Below are positions 1 through 10,449 of a stretch of DNA of 64,000 bases, piece by piece. Location: contig NW_017385991.1 of assembly GCF_000237925.1 (NCBI RefSeq), positions 1-64,000 on the forward strand, written 5' to 3'. The notes under the pieces are model-generated. The model was not told where the DNA came from, ran no database searches, and was given only the letters and a program-made list of their open reading frames with translations. How positions within the stretch are numbered: position 1 is the first letter of the stretch; each line of letters starts with the position of its first letter. This DNA is from Schistosoma mansoni. Taxonomy: Eukaryota; Platyhelminthes; Trematoda; Strigeidida; Schistosomatidae. The translations under genes and the position numbers were made by a program.

Positions 1-829
1 AAATTTCCTTGAAAAAGCTTGAACCAGATTGCCCTCATATTTATTCGACTGATAAAAGGGTTTTACAAGATATTTGGATGATCGTTTGATCATAATCACG
101 GGTTGATGCGTTTCGCTCATGAGGAAGACCCTTGCGGTCGTCGATGAACAGCTAATTGGAAGAATACGACTCATTCTCAGAAAAATGGTATTCTCACTCT
201 GTATGAAAAAACATCTCAGTTATGAAAACAAAGTTTCTTAAGACTCAAAGGGTTATAATTAGGCTGCAATCCTTCAAGATCTCTCCAATGTATAATTTAT
301 AATCCAAAGAAATCGATAACAGAGTAAGACACGCTAAATATCTTCTACAAGATTACCTGAAGTAACTGTAACAGATAGTAGATAGAACAAAGAGGACACA
401 AGTTCATTCGGGGGAGGAAGGACGCTAAAATCTTAAATAGAAGCAACACAAATCGGTCCTGAATAGTTTACAGAAGTTTGGCACCCATACCACCAACCAA
501 TGTACAAATACTTGAAAATGAACTCCAAAAATTATTATCTAATCAATATAAGGTCAGTACTTAGATCAGCAAAAACGTAAAATCAAGATACCTATGCAAT
601 TACAAGAGCGCTACAATTTTAGATAATAACTCATTGGATTCCGTTTCAAAAGAACAAACTACTGATCAATTGTAGAGAATTCTCAATTACTAATTTCTTT
701 TTTTTAAATTTGTGCTGAAGAAGTTGTATAGAGAGACCTTGAAAACTTCATTAATAAATTATCCAGAGTACGGAGAATGTAATATACAGTCAAAATAGCC
801 ACATGTACCCACAAAAGTATTTCATGTAG
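1..829. other. No gene or clear repeat recognised
   Basis: AT-rich sequence without an exon that fits the channel gene's phase. The missing TM2 exon was looked for here and not found. Confidence 0.5.
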
Positions 830-1045
830 TTGGGATCATGAGTCAATTGAAACTAGACCACCATAGAAAATCTGGAAGCACCGTTCTATTGTGGGACTCC
901 TCAGTAGTGTGCATCCATGACCCCACCTCGCGGGATTCGAACCCAGGACCTATCAGTCTCGCGCCAAAGCACTTAAATGATGGACCACTGAACCGGATCT
1001 GAACTATATAAAATTACTAAAATCTCCACAAAATCCCCTTCTGAA
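830..1045 (-). mobile_element. Family B SINE, foldback with a second tail
   Basis: A minus-sense family B body (tail, ribozyme region, B box GGGTTCGAATCC) is followed at about 1001-1045 by a plus-sense family B tail ending AATCCCCTTCTG. Confidence 0.75.
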
Positions 1046-1144
1046 AAGTATTTCAGTCATAATACTTAGTTCACAAACAGCCTCGACACTGAGTTTAAAT
1101 ATATGTTGTAAATTTGAGGATTTGTGTAGATTGTAGTATTTTTA

Positions 1145-1565
1145 CAGCTTAAATCACGAGTCAGTTTAAGCTAGATCATCATTGCAAACCTGGAAGTACT
1201 CAACATCCATTTTGTCCCAGCATGGGACTCTTCAGTGGTACGTATTCACAATCTTACACTTGAGATTCTAACTCAAGACTTTTGGTCCAATGCGAGAATG
1301 CCTAACATTTCGATCATTGAGTCGTGATCCAACAGTGTTAATGTCTAAATTCAGTTAATCCATGATCTTGTACAACCCTTCATCCATTCATCATAGTTAG
1401 ATATTGACACTTTTGGGTGCCGGGTCAGTGATCTAACAGTTAAGTGTTCATGCTCGAGACCGAAGTTCCTAGTTTTGAATTCCGCATTAAGGATTGTAGT
1501 TGCTCACCATTTTGTACTTCCAAGTTCTCAATGGTAGTCTAACTTAGATCGACTCAACTATGCCT
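1145..1565. mobile_element. Family B inverted dimer, decayed
   Basis: A minus-sense copy (1145-1390) and a plus-sense copy (1392-1565) lie head to head with tRNA-like heads facing each other. The centre CTTGTACAACCCTTCATCC recurs in the pair at 11995-12340. Confidence 0.75.
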
Positions 1566-1980
1566 ATATATATACATAAACAGAAGTAATTGGAAATCAA
1601 ATTTCCTATCTACTGAGTTCCTTAATAACAAATTACACCATTATGTCAATTAGCAATAATCTTTACATTATACATGACTTTTATATCAAAATAAGAACTC
1701 ATTTATTATATATATATCAATAATCATATTATCTATGTAGAATAAGACAAATGGATATAGATAGATATACAGAGAGAGGAACAGAGAAAATGCTCATTCA
1801 TTCATTATGGTAATCATAATTATTCTTATTAATAGTTGAGTATAGTTGATGAACGTAACAGTTTTTGTTTTTCATTCTTCTAATCAATCAATTAATCAGT
1901 TTAGTATTGATTATGTTATTACATAAAGATGTGAACAATCCATAAGAGTAAAGGATAGTGTAACAACAAGATGAAGACGA
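1566..1980. other. AT-rich intronic or intergenic DNA, no gene seen
   Basis: Short TA-type runs only. No splice sites in a usable phase were found. Confidence 0.4.
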
Positions 1981-2278
1981 AGATGAATAGTGGCTGGCAG
2001 TGGAATCCAGGACGAGCGATCCGTTCTGTTTGGGACTCGTCAGCTGGATGTATCTGCATCTCACAATTGATGTTCACTCTGAGACTCGAACCCAGTACTG
2101 TTCGCTTCAAACGAAATCACGAGTCTTAAATAGAACGAAACGCAAGTCAAACTGGATCCCACAGTTAGCCAATATAATATCAAGTCAATACGTACAATAT
2201 GTACATATACCAACAAGAGACTGATCAATCGTAATCCTAAACATCAATAGGAAGATTCAAGTAAACAATACCAAATGA
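1981..2278. mobile_element. Family A (Smalpha-like) SINE, inverted composite
   Basis: A minus-sense ribozyme and tRNA-like head (1981-2115) run straight into a plus-sense ribozyme half (ACGAGTCTTAAATAGAACGA, about 2115-2160) and a plus-sense tail (to 2278). The first ribozyme has lost its GAAA. Confidence 0.75.
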
Positions 2279-2297
2279 ATTTACACTTCAACTAGAT

Positions 2298-2800
2298 GTT
2301 TTAATCAAAACAACTGTTAACTAACTTCAAAGTGAGAATCTTCAATACGAACGTCAAGACAGTCCTACTGTATGGAGCTGAAACGTGAAGAACTACTACA
2401 TCCATCGTCAAGAAGGTACAAGTATTTATAAACAATTGTCTACGCAAAATACTCAACATCCACTGGCCAGATACTATCAGCAACAGCGTTTTATGGGAGA
2501 GAATAAACCAGCTTCCAGCTGAAGAGGAAATTAAGAAAAGGCGTTGGAAGTGGATAGGAAATACATTAAGGAAATCACCAAACTGCATCACGAGTCAATC
2601 CCTAACTTGGAATTTGGAAGGAAAGAGGAAAAGATGAGGGCGAAAGAACACATTACGCCGTGAAATAGAAGCAGATATGAAAAGGATGAATATTAACTGG
2701 CAAGAATTGCCCAGGAGAGGGTTGGATGGAGAATGCTGGTGGGTGGCCTATGCTCCTCGACGAGGGTTAACAGGAGTAAGTAGGTAAGTAAGTAAGTAGA
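2298..2800 (+). mobile_element. 5'-truncated RTE (SR2-like) LINE
   Basis: The 3' 500 bases of the LINE, beginning in the RT C-terminal region (KTVLLYGAET) and ending in a TAAG-type tail. A likely target duplication agaYgttWtaat lies at 2294-2305 and 2798-2809 (10 of 12 match). Confidence 0.85.
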
Positions 2801-3118
2801 CGTTATAATATTACAACATAATCTATACAATCTAATCAACACTAAAAGAAACTATTCCAGGAAATAAAGACAAGCATAAGAACAATAAACAACAACAATT
2901 GAATAGAACTAAAAAATGGTTCAAGACAGAATAGGTTGAAGAACGTTGGTCGGCAACCTATACTCCCCCACTAAGAGTAACTAGTTTCATTGTAATTCAT
3001 TATCAAAAAAAAAAAAACGAAACAAATAAAATATCGATTACTATTATTCAATCATCAATCAATGTAATGATTACATCACACACACGAAAATTATTTAATT
3101 AAAACAAATTTAATTATT

Positions 3119-3252
3119 GGTAAGCAAAGATGGATAGTGGCTAGTAGTGAAAATCCAGTTTGACGCGCATTTCGTTCTATTTGGGACTCGTCAGCTGGAT
3201 GTATCTGCCACATGTCACAGTTGATGTTCACTCTGGGATCGCATTATCCACT
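3119..3252 (-). mobile_element. Family A SINE, truncated
   Basis: Smalpha-like copy with an intact hammerhead core (see 3146-3205), lacking most of the tRNA-like head. Confidence 0.8.
3146..3205 (-). ncRNA. Hammerhead ribozyme, Smalpha type, core intact
   Basis: On the minus strand: CTGACGA, stem II GTCCC/GAAC around AAATA, GAAA, and cleavage triplet GTC, with helix I ACATCCAG pairing to CTGGAT. Confidence 0.7.
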
Positions 3253-3694
3253 CGGCAAACATAAGAACAATAAACAACAACAATGGAATAAAACTAGAAA
3301 AAAATAGGTCCAAGATAGAATAGGTTAAAGAACGTTCGTCGGTAACCTATATCCCTCCTCTAAAAGTAACAAGTTTCATTGTAACTAAACAAACAAAATA
3401 TCGATTACTCATATTCAATCATCAATCAATGTAGTGATTACATCACACACACACACACGAAAATTATTTAATTAAAACAAATTTAATTATTATTATTATT
3501 ATATACACCATTAAATAGGGAACTAATTTTTTTTTTTAATATTTTAATTTTTCCGATAGAAACAAACTTAAATTAAAAATTTTTTTTGTGTGTTTTGGCT
3601 TGTTTTATTCACCAAGAGAAAAAAAAAATTAATATTAATAAAATGAAATAAATATTGAAATAATAATAAACAATAGAATTTGTTTAAATAGAGT

Positions 3695-4115
3695 ATAAAA
3701 GTCTCCTATTCACTACCTTCTTGTGGCGGTGGTATTGATTATGAAGTTGAAAAGATTAAAAGTGAATGTCTGGGCGTTTTAACTGGGTTGGTGGATGTGG
3801 AGGATTTATTTAGAGGGAGTTGGAAAGATTTCATATCAAACTAATGGTGAACATGTGCTCTAAGATCTTGAGGGAACAAATAGAGTATAAACTCATTATT
3901 GGTCATCTGCTACCATGGAACTGCTTCACTGACTTGTGAATCAAACCTTTAGGTTGAAAGCTCTGGGTGTGGCCTACTAAGAGAACCACGTGTTTTGGTC
4001 TGGGCATTCGGAAAGTATCACAAGCTACACACAAATCAAGTGAGTTTAGTGGTGTATATGTATTCGTTGCCCCTTTGTACCAATATTTATGTGTCCAAAT
4101 AAATATATAAATAAC
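3695..4115 (+). mobile_element. Family C repeat (AAAT-tailed, unclassified)
   Basis: A 420-base diverged copy of a family found five times here. Sense-strand end marks: TTTGTACCAATATTTATGTG followed by AAATAAATA. The internal signature GGGAACAAAT...CTACCATGG is shared. It is a retro-element by its tail; no coding part is visible, so LINE 3' end or SINE cannot be told apart. Confidence 0.7.
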
Positions 4116-4554
4116 TAACGTAAACGTTAAACAGTATAGAAACATATACAGGAAGGTGGGAGGAATAAAAGTATCTTTGGTGAATATTGAAAACCAATTA
4201 GCACCATATGACTGTTTCTCTCTGGTATGTATAAACTACTCAACCATGTATCGAACCCAAAAACCTCCAGGTCTCATAACTAGCTCTTGACATTTAGACT
4301 ACTGAGCTGGTAATTACAGGTCAACTGTCAATATTGCTCAACTATATTCCAATGTCTTCAGTGGTTATCTGCATCATACTCAACACGGAAACTTATAAAC
4401 TTCAAGAATCTTCACAAGCTCTTTACTTTAAGTAATGTGGTTTTGTAATTTTTTAAAGTTTGAAGATGATTTCGATCAGGAATCATTAAAAACTAGTAAA
4501 CAGCTATTTCATGTACTCGCTAGTGAGTACATGATGGTTATTATCGGAAAGGTG
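4116..4554. other. Intronic or flanking DNA, nothing recognised
   Basis: No open frame, repeat or splice-bounded exon of the channel gene was found in this stretch. Confidence 0.4.
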
Positions 4555-4770
4555 GTTTTGTGGATATTATAGTAATTTTATAGTTGAAATCATGAGTCAT
4601 TTGAAGCTAGACCACTCTGGAAAACCTAAAAGCACTTGAAAGTCATTTTGTTCTATCATGAGACTTTTCAGTAGTGCTTATTAACGATCCCGCCTCACGA
4701 GATTTGAACCCAGGACCTATCAGTCTCGCGCGCGAGAGCTTAACCTCTGGATCACAAGAGAACAAATCAG
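4555..4770 (-). mobile_element. Family B SINE
   Basis: Minus-sense copy with tail, decayed ribozyme, B box and the CGCGCGAG arm. The head is cut near the A box. Confidence 0.8.
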
Positions 4771-4859
4771 CCATCCAGTGCTTCAACTATAAAACATTTA
4801 TTTGTTTAAGGTTCATTAATCCTCAATAATGCGATCTTGAGTCCTTTATATGTTAATCG

Positions 4860-5385
4860 TTATTTATTTTATTTAAACACATAAATATTGATACAAGGAA
4901 GCTGCAGATAAATATGCGCCACACAAATCAAATGTGATTTGTGTGAGGGCTGTGATACTACCCAGGTGCCAAAACCGAAGCATGTTGTTTTCTTAGGGTC
5001 CACACCTCGAGCCTTTGACCTGAAGATCTGATCCACAAGGAGGTGGGGCATCGTAAGGAGATGAAGTTCCATGGTAGCCGGTGACCAACGATTGATTCAT
5101 ACACCATTTGTTCCTTCAGGATACTGAAGCCCATGTGCACCATTGGTTTGAAATCAGGGTTTTTCAACTCCCCTAGGTGGACTTTCCTTGTACACCAACC
5201 CGGTTAAAGCACCGGACATTCGCTTTTCGTCCTTTCAATTTCGTGAACAACACCCCCGCCACTGTGAGAAGACAGTGAATAGGACTTCCCTGACAGAGGC
5301 TATATACGCGTGGTCATGTGAGAGCATTTCTAGAGGGATAGCGTACTCTCCCCACTCTCGGCCGTAACGGGGAATTCGGGGCAAT
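4860..5385 (-). mobile_element. Family C repeat, long copy
   Basis: The longest copy (about 525 bases), reading on the minus strand from the GAGAGTGGGGAGAGTACGC end to the ATTTATGTGTTTAAATAAA tail. It lies just beyond the last exon seen of the channel gene. Confidence 0.8.
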
Positions 5386-5465
5386 CTTACAAAACTCAAA
5401 CTTTCAAAAAACAAACAACCAAACTTGAAGCTTATTACTCTATTTTGATTATAACAACAACTTAC

Positions 5466-5554
5466 TTTTTAAGTAAATATCTACAGGGAATGTTGAACTT
5501 TCATACACTGTTGGAACATTCAATTTAGACAATCTGATACTTAAACTGACCATA
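5466..5554 (-). CDS. DEG/ENaC exon 11: probable lower-palm strand
   Basis: Visible residues 620-649. An excellent acceptor (TTTTTCTTTTCTTTTCAG) and the donor TTAAAAA|GTAAGTTG bound 89 bases. It encodes MVSLSIRLSKLNVPTVYESS and then TFPVDIYLK. Alternating hydrophobic residues suggest the beta strand that leads towards TM2 in this family. The last codon is split after one base, so at least one more exon follows; it was not found between 1 and 5466 and probably lies outside the window. Confidence 0.65.
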
Positions 5555-5649
5555 CTGAAAAGAAAAGAAAAAGAACATTTTGTATTACTGAAAATAATTG
5601 GTATTTGTTTCATAAAATTTTTTTCAATATGCAATGCTTTGTGAGGATT

Positions 5650-5910
5650 GTAATAATTTATTAGTTGAATTCATGAGTTGATTAAAGTAAGACCATCATT
5701 GATAATCAGGAAGCACTAGACGGTCGTTTCATTTTAGTATGGGACTCTTCAGCAGTGTACATCCACGATCCTCAATGCAAGATTCGAACCCAGTACCTTT
5801 GGTCTTGCCGTCCTGTGCTTTCAGGTTTTCAATGGCGGTCTAAGTTTAATCGACTCATGAATTCAATTATTATATTATGATAATATCCACAAAACTCCCT
5901 TTTTGATAAT
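5650..5910. mobile_element. Family B foldback
   Basis: Minus-sense body (5650-5808) joined to a plus-sense 3' tail (5810-5910) in the ribozyme/tail region. Confidence 0.75.
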
Positions 5911-5934
5911 AACCATCATGTACTCACTAGTGAC

Positions 5935-6285
5935 TGGCTTTAAGAGGTATTTCCTGGAGTTCTAATGAGAAGCTGTGACCAGTAGAGTTCGACCATGTCT
6001 GTTGTGAGATAGTTATTCACTAAAGACAACGGTGTTGCAATTCTGTGGATTGATTGAAGTCAGACATTAACACTGTTGGATACGGGCTCAGTGGTCTAGA
6101 GGTTAAACGGTCGCGCGCGAGACCGATAAGTTCTGAGTTGGAATCCCGCGAGCAGGATCATGGATGCGGACTGCTGAGGAGTCCACAATGGGACGAAGCG
6201 GCCGTCCAGTGTTTCCAGGTTTTCCATGGTGGTCTAACTTTAGTCGATTCATGAGTTCAACTGTTAAATCTTGATAATTGACAAG
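5935..6285 (+). mobile_element. Family B SINE, full plan with 5' extension
   Basis: Starts with the pre-tRNA leader GAGGTATTTCCTGGAGTTCT, continues to CACTGTTGGA, the A box (GTGGTCTAGAGGTTAA), B box, hammerhead and tail. It shows that about 120 bases precede the tRNA-like head in long copies. Confidence 0.85.
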
Positions 6286-6354
6286 ATTCCTCTATGAAAT
6301 ACAGGGATAGGTAATTAACTTTCTACAGCATTTAAGTAAAGATTACGAACTGAT

Positions 6355-6640
6355 CTTATCTGGACCACCATTAAAATTCAGGAAGCAATGAACATCTGTT
6401 TCGTCCTGTTATGGAACTCATCAGCATTACTCGCAATGTTATAAACTGATTTAGTTCAGACATGTCTATCACTAGATACCGGCACTCACGCGAGATCAAA
6501 TATCTTGAGCTCGATTCTCTGTGTTGTAGTTGTGGAAATACACTGTCTAGATGCTTCATACCAGAACAAAACTGTTGTATAGTACTCCCTGGTTTCTAGT
6601 GGTTTTCTTTTAGCTTGAATCAGTTCGTGATTTTAACTAT
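6355..6640. mobile_element. Very decayed family B remnants
   Basis: Patches such as GGACCACCATTAAAATTCAGG and TTTCGTCCTG...ACTCATCAGCA (minus sense) and a weak plus-sense tail. Confidence 0.45.
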
Positions 6641-6984
6641 AATATATTATGAGTTCCTGGCTCTTCGTAATCCTTTGATACATTCTCCGGAAAACGGGGT
6701 GAATGTTCAGAAAATGTTGACTAATTAAGTTTCCTCAATATGTTGCAGGAAAAATGTAGAAAGTGATGAGTTATGTTCCGATTACTTTAATTAAACAATT
6801 ATCGAAATTCGTTAACAAATTCTATATCTTTTCTAGAAGCTTCTTACATTTTTTGGTTAAGTATAGTCCCTACAAATACCATTACTTTCTTTAGGCAATC
6901 TAATCTTTGGAGGTATGACTTCTCTTGCATTTCTCATCATTCCTTCCATTGAAAATTTCAATGTAAAAGATGTCTCTGAACGTG

Positions 6985-7440
6985 GAAACGGTTAAAAAGT
7001 TTAAATTCACTTAGTATTGTTTGCTTGAATCTTCCCATTGATGTTTTAGGACTGCAACTTGTCAGTCTCTTATTAGCATATGTGCATCCTGTGAGTATCG
7101 CCTCGATATAGCTTAAATCCACAAGCATGGTAAGCAAAGATGGATAGTGGCTAACAGTGGAATCCAGTTTGACGCGCGTTTCGTCCTATTGTAGGACTCC
7201 TTAGCGGTGCGCACCCACGATCCCACACTCACGAGATTCGAACTCAGGACCTACCAGTCTCGCGCCAGAGCACTTAACCGATAGACCACTGAGCCGGCAT
7301 CCAACGGTGTTAATGTCTAACTTCAACCAATCCGCGAGACTGGTAGGTCTTGGGTTCTAATCATGCGTCTGAGGGATCGTGAATGCCCACTGCTGAGGAG
7401 TCCCATAATAGGATGAAAAGGCTGTCCAGTAAATTCATTT
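6985..7440. mobile_element. Chimeric SINE: family A fused to family B
   Basis: Family A tail and ribozyme half (6985 to about 7190, minus sense) change to family B ribozyme half and tRNA-like head (about 7191-7325). The switch is inside hammerhead stem II/loop II, where both families share GTCC/GGAC. A short plus-sense family B piece follows (7330-7440). Confidence 0.8.
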
Positions 7441-7591
7441 TAGACATAAACATTTAGTAACAGATATTCTATATCTTTATTACATTAGTGATTAAACTGT
7501 ATTGATTTGAAAACAAATAATTTTCAGTCAAAATGCCTCAAGTTCAAATCTTATTTTGCCTAATTTGGTTACAGTAATTTAGTAGTAGTAT

Positions 7592-7873
7592 TGTGATGTG
7601 GGTTACCTATATCTACATAAGTAGTATATAATGATGGTCAGACAGAGAATGTATTTCACTAGAAGATTGATAAAGAAAGAATGGAAACGATAAGAAAATG
7701 CATGAACAATAGTAATCAAAGACTATGGACTGATATTTGCAGAAGGAATGCTCAAGATTGAGACAATTGATTGATAGTTTGCAAATGAACTATTCACTGT
7801 TAGGTTGTCAGATTTTAATGAGATATTCTGTAATTTTGTCCTCAAATACATTCGATTGTTCTCATTCACTACA
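7592..7873 (+). mobile_element. Solo LTR, family L1
   Basis: A 282-base LTR fossil with TGTGATG...CACTACA ends and a 4-bp target duplication GTAT (7588-7591, 7874-7877). Probably Ty3/gypsy type, possibly Boudicca-like; no internal region remains. Confidence 0.75.
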
Positions 7874-7914
7874 GTATTACCGGCTTTCATATAAACAATG
7901 TAACACAAACATTA

Positions 7915-8176
7915 TAAGCAAAGATGGATGTGACTAACAGTGGAATCGAGGATACGCGTTTCGTTCTATTTGGGACTCATCAGCTTGATATACCTTCCAC
8001 ATCTCAGAGTGCATGTTCATTCAGGGACTCGAACTCAGTTCTGCTCGCTTCAAATGCCATCACGTTATTCACTTAGCTACTGAGTCCTGCGAGTACATCC
8101 AGCTGACAAGCCTCAAATAGGACGAAACTCCCATCTTGGATTCCACTCCTAGCCACTATCCATCTTTACTTAGAAT
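7915..8176. mobile_element. Family A inverted composite
   Basis: A minus-sense ribozyme and tRNA-like head (7915-8090) are joined at the head to a plus-sense ribozyme (8095-8176). The exon 10 donor is about 70 bases away. Confidence 0.8.
7937..7995 (-). ncRNA. Hammerhead ribozyme, Smalpha type, core intact
   Basis: CTGATGA, GAAA and ATC on the minus strand with a paired stem II. Confidence 0.65.
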
Positions 8177-8243
8177 GTAACTCAAACTCTAAAAAGATCA
8201 ACTTTACCAATATAGTTCAAAAAAAGATCATTATAAACTTTAC

Positions 8244-8548
8244 CTTGATATAGATAATTCATGATAAGGATATAAAGTTTTTGGAAATATTAAACGTATT
8301 AAATGATTATTATCCATTAAATTATGTAATTCTATATTAACATGATCTAATCTTGTTAATGCACCACTAGCTAATTTACCAATATGATTCATTTGTTCTT
8401 CATAATATAAAAATAATTGACTACAATTCATGATCGTAAATTTAGATCTGAATTGATGATTCTCATGATATGGAAGGGATGTTATATTCTTGTTATATAA
8501 TGTAGATGAATCGGTATAATTTGATAGAAGATAACGAAATTTCATAAC
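8244..8548 (-). CDS. DEG/ENaC exon 10: helical extracellular segment
   Basis: Visible residues 519-620. The acceptor ends TTATTAAAATAG and the donor is TCAAG|GTAAAG. It begins VMKFRYLLSNYTDSS and ends YPYHELSIS. One Cys is present (MNCSQLFLYY). It looks helical and carries several Asn-x-Ser/Thr sites, in keeping with an extracellular domain. The exon ends with two bases that pair with exon 11. No specific DEG/ENaC motif is visible in it alone. Confidence 0.6.
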
Positions 8549-8679
8549 CTATTTTAATAATATTAAAAGAAATGAAAGATTATTATTATTATGAGGGTTA
8601 TTCATAGTTTTAAGGAAAAAAAAAACGAACACTGATAAGTCTTACAAGTGGAATGTTATACTTCGGATCCCTGAACTAG

Positions 8680-9075
8680 TTTCGTAGCCCCCAAGTTGCA
8701 ATATGGTCACTAGTCTAGGTGACTCGACATTGAATGTACTATTTTGAGATAAGATGGTCGTTGGAGTTAGTCAACAGGAAACCCTGGAAATAGGTTTCAT
8801 ACTATTTGATACTCGTCAGCAAGGTGTACCTGATGTCTTGAAGGAACTGATGCTCCGTGACGGATTCAATCCCGTGGTCAATATGTTTCGATCGGTACTA
8901 AGAAGGATCTGACACACATGACATTGATCACCACCCAGTGATCAATCAATTGTAAATACATTTCAGTCCTGTAGAACGTCTGCCGTGGCTTGGATAGCCC
9001 AATGGTAACGTCTTTGATCGTGAAACTGGGTCACACGGGATCAAATCTGTACAATATAGAATTCTCAGCATAAAT
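8680..9075. mobile_element. Family D repeat with hammerhead-like core
   Basis: Minus strand around 8795-8835 reads CTGACGA, GTATC/GTAT around AAATA, then GAAA, the layout of a hammerhead. A tRNA-like patch with box-like elements (TAGCCCAATGG, GGGATCAAATC) lies at 8990-9060. Related copies are at 35155-35420 and 41815-42075. Confidence 0.55.
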
Positions 9076-9984
9076 TATTTCAGAGAGTTTTCGTTTCTTA
9101 TTTCCTGATGGATCCTGACAATAAATATTGACTGATCGCCAATTAGATGTAGGCAGATCAGGAATCGACGTCTGGATAATATTCATTCATTTTAATCAAT
9201 ATTGCCAAACATCATGATGTTTGTGATCGTACTTTTCTGTAACTTGTACAGCGAAACGTCATAAACGTTTCATAAATACGCAAAACAGATAACCTGATGA
9301 AGTATTTAGATAACAGGAACAGGTAGCTATAAAATACGGTCACTATTAAAGAATCTCGAAAACGGTGAATTAATTAACGTTAAGTGTTCAAGTAATATTA
9401 GTTATTCTACAACTGGTTTCTGATATAAATGAAAATCACTATCACATATCCAAGAGATCTGAATATATCTTCTTAACACAATCAAGAATCTTGATAAATC
9501 TTCTGTCTCAACACTTGAATCGGTTTCTTAGACCCTTCTAATAACCTCAAGCTAAATCTAAACGACAATTAAACACAAAGGAAAATGCGCGAAATATGAA
9601 AAGAACACTTTAGTCCAAGGTACGTTTATATACAGAAAATGGAGAGTATTTCAAACATTTCAGATGACCTTGAGATTCTGGAATTCTCTGGAAGCATACT
9701 GAATATGGTAGAAGGTTAAGTAATTATTCAATCAGAAATGTGACATGTAACTCTTCACTTTCAAGATGTCTTCTGAGATACTTCTATTGAATACTGATTG
9801 GATAAAATGTTTCCTAGAGTTTTCGTAGCCCTCTTGGGCTTTTTTATGCCAATTTTCTGGGTTTCTACAACGGACATGATTACTTGTCCTCTTTTTTTTT
9901 TACAAAAAACCTTGATCATTTCAACTCAAATTCAAGTTGTTTCAAGGAATTATTAATTATTATCAACATATATGTGTATTTTCA

Positions 9985-10425
9985 ATAGTTGAGATCATTA
10001 GTCATTGAAGCTAGACCAACATGGAAACCCTGGAAGCACTGGATGGCCGTTTGGTCTTATTGTGGGACTCCTCAGCAGTGCACATCCATGATCCCGCCTC
10101 ACGAGATTCGAACCCAGGACCTATCAGTCTCGCACACGAGCGCTTAATCTCCAGACCACTGAGCCAGCATCCAACGGTATTATTGTCTAATTTCAACCGA
10201 TCCACGAGATTGAGCGACATATCCAACATTGGATGCCGGCTCAGTGGTCTAGAGGTTAAGTGCTCGAGTGCGAGGCTGATAGGTCCTGGATTCGAATCTC
10301 ACGAGGCGGGATCGTAGATGCGCACTGCTGAGGAGTCTCACAATAGGACGAAACGGCCGTCCAGTGCTTCTAGGTTTTCCTTGGTGGTCTAACTTCAATG
10401 GACTCATGATCTCAACTATCGATAT
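9985..10425. mobile_element. Family B inverted dimer, near-complete
   Basis: Two nearly full family B copies head to head: minus sense 9985-10230, plus sense 10235-10425. Both have tRNA-like head, ribozyme and tail, so the locus is a palindrome of about 440 bases. The right end is 25 bases from the exon 9 donor. Confidence 0.9.
10322..10367 (+). ncRNA. Hammerhead ribozyme, family B, core intact
   Basis: GCACTG (helix I) + CTGAGGA (10328-10334) + stem II + GAAA (10350-10353) + GTC (10359-10361) + CAGTGC (helix I). All bases held constant in hammerheads are present, because position 7 of CUGANGA is free. Helix III is minimal, as in Smalpha. Confidence 0.7.
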
Positions 10426-10449
10426 ATATAAAAATATGAATCAACTTAC

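Larger units (their letters stand above)
2865..3495 (+). repeat. About 250-bp tandem duplication flanking a family A SINE
   Basis: Bases 2868-3118 and 3253-3495 are diverged direct copies: both hold a decayed LINE 3' end (ACCTATACTCC-like), then TATCGATTACT, a CA repeat and AATTATTTAATTAAAAC. A truncated Smalpha-type SINE (3119-3252) sits between them. Confidence 0.75.

Noticed and set aside
400-560. Possible TM2 exon (reading TLVGGMGAKLL on the minus strand)
   Set aside because: A stop follows at once, no donor fits, and the phase was not supported.
6080-6160. tRNA gene candidates from A and B boxes
   Set aside because: Boxes belong to SINE heads; the arms do not fold into a full cloverleaf with an acceptor stem.
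6880-6990. Short minus-strand frame with IPPKIRLPKE
   Set aside because: Exons 10 and 11 already join in phase without it and no splice pair was found.
10021-10317. Open frames reading SRDSNPG-like peptides (also at 19692, 24587, 32456, 47433)
   Set aside because: These are SINE family B sequence read through its B box; the same peptide recurs at each copy and is not a gene.
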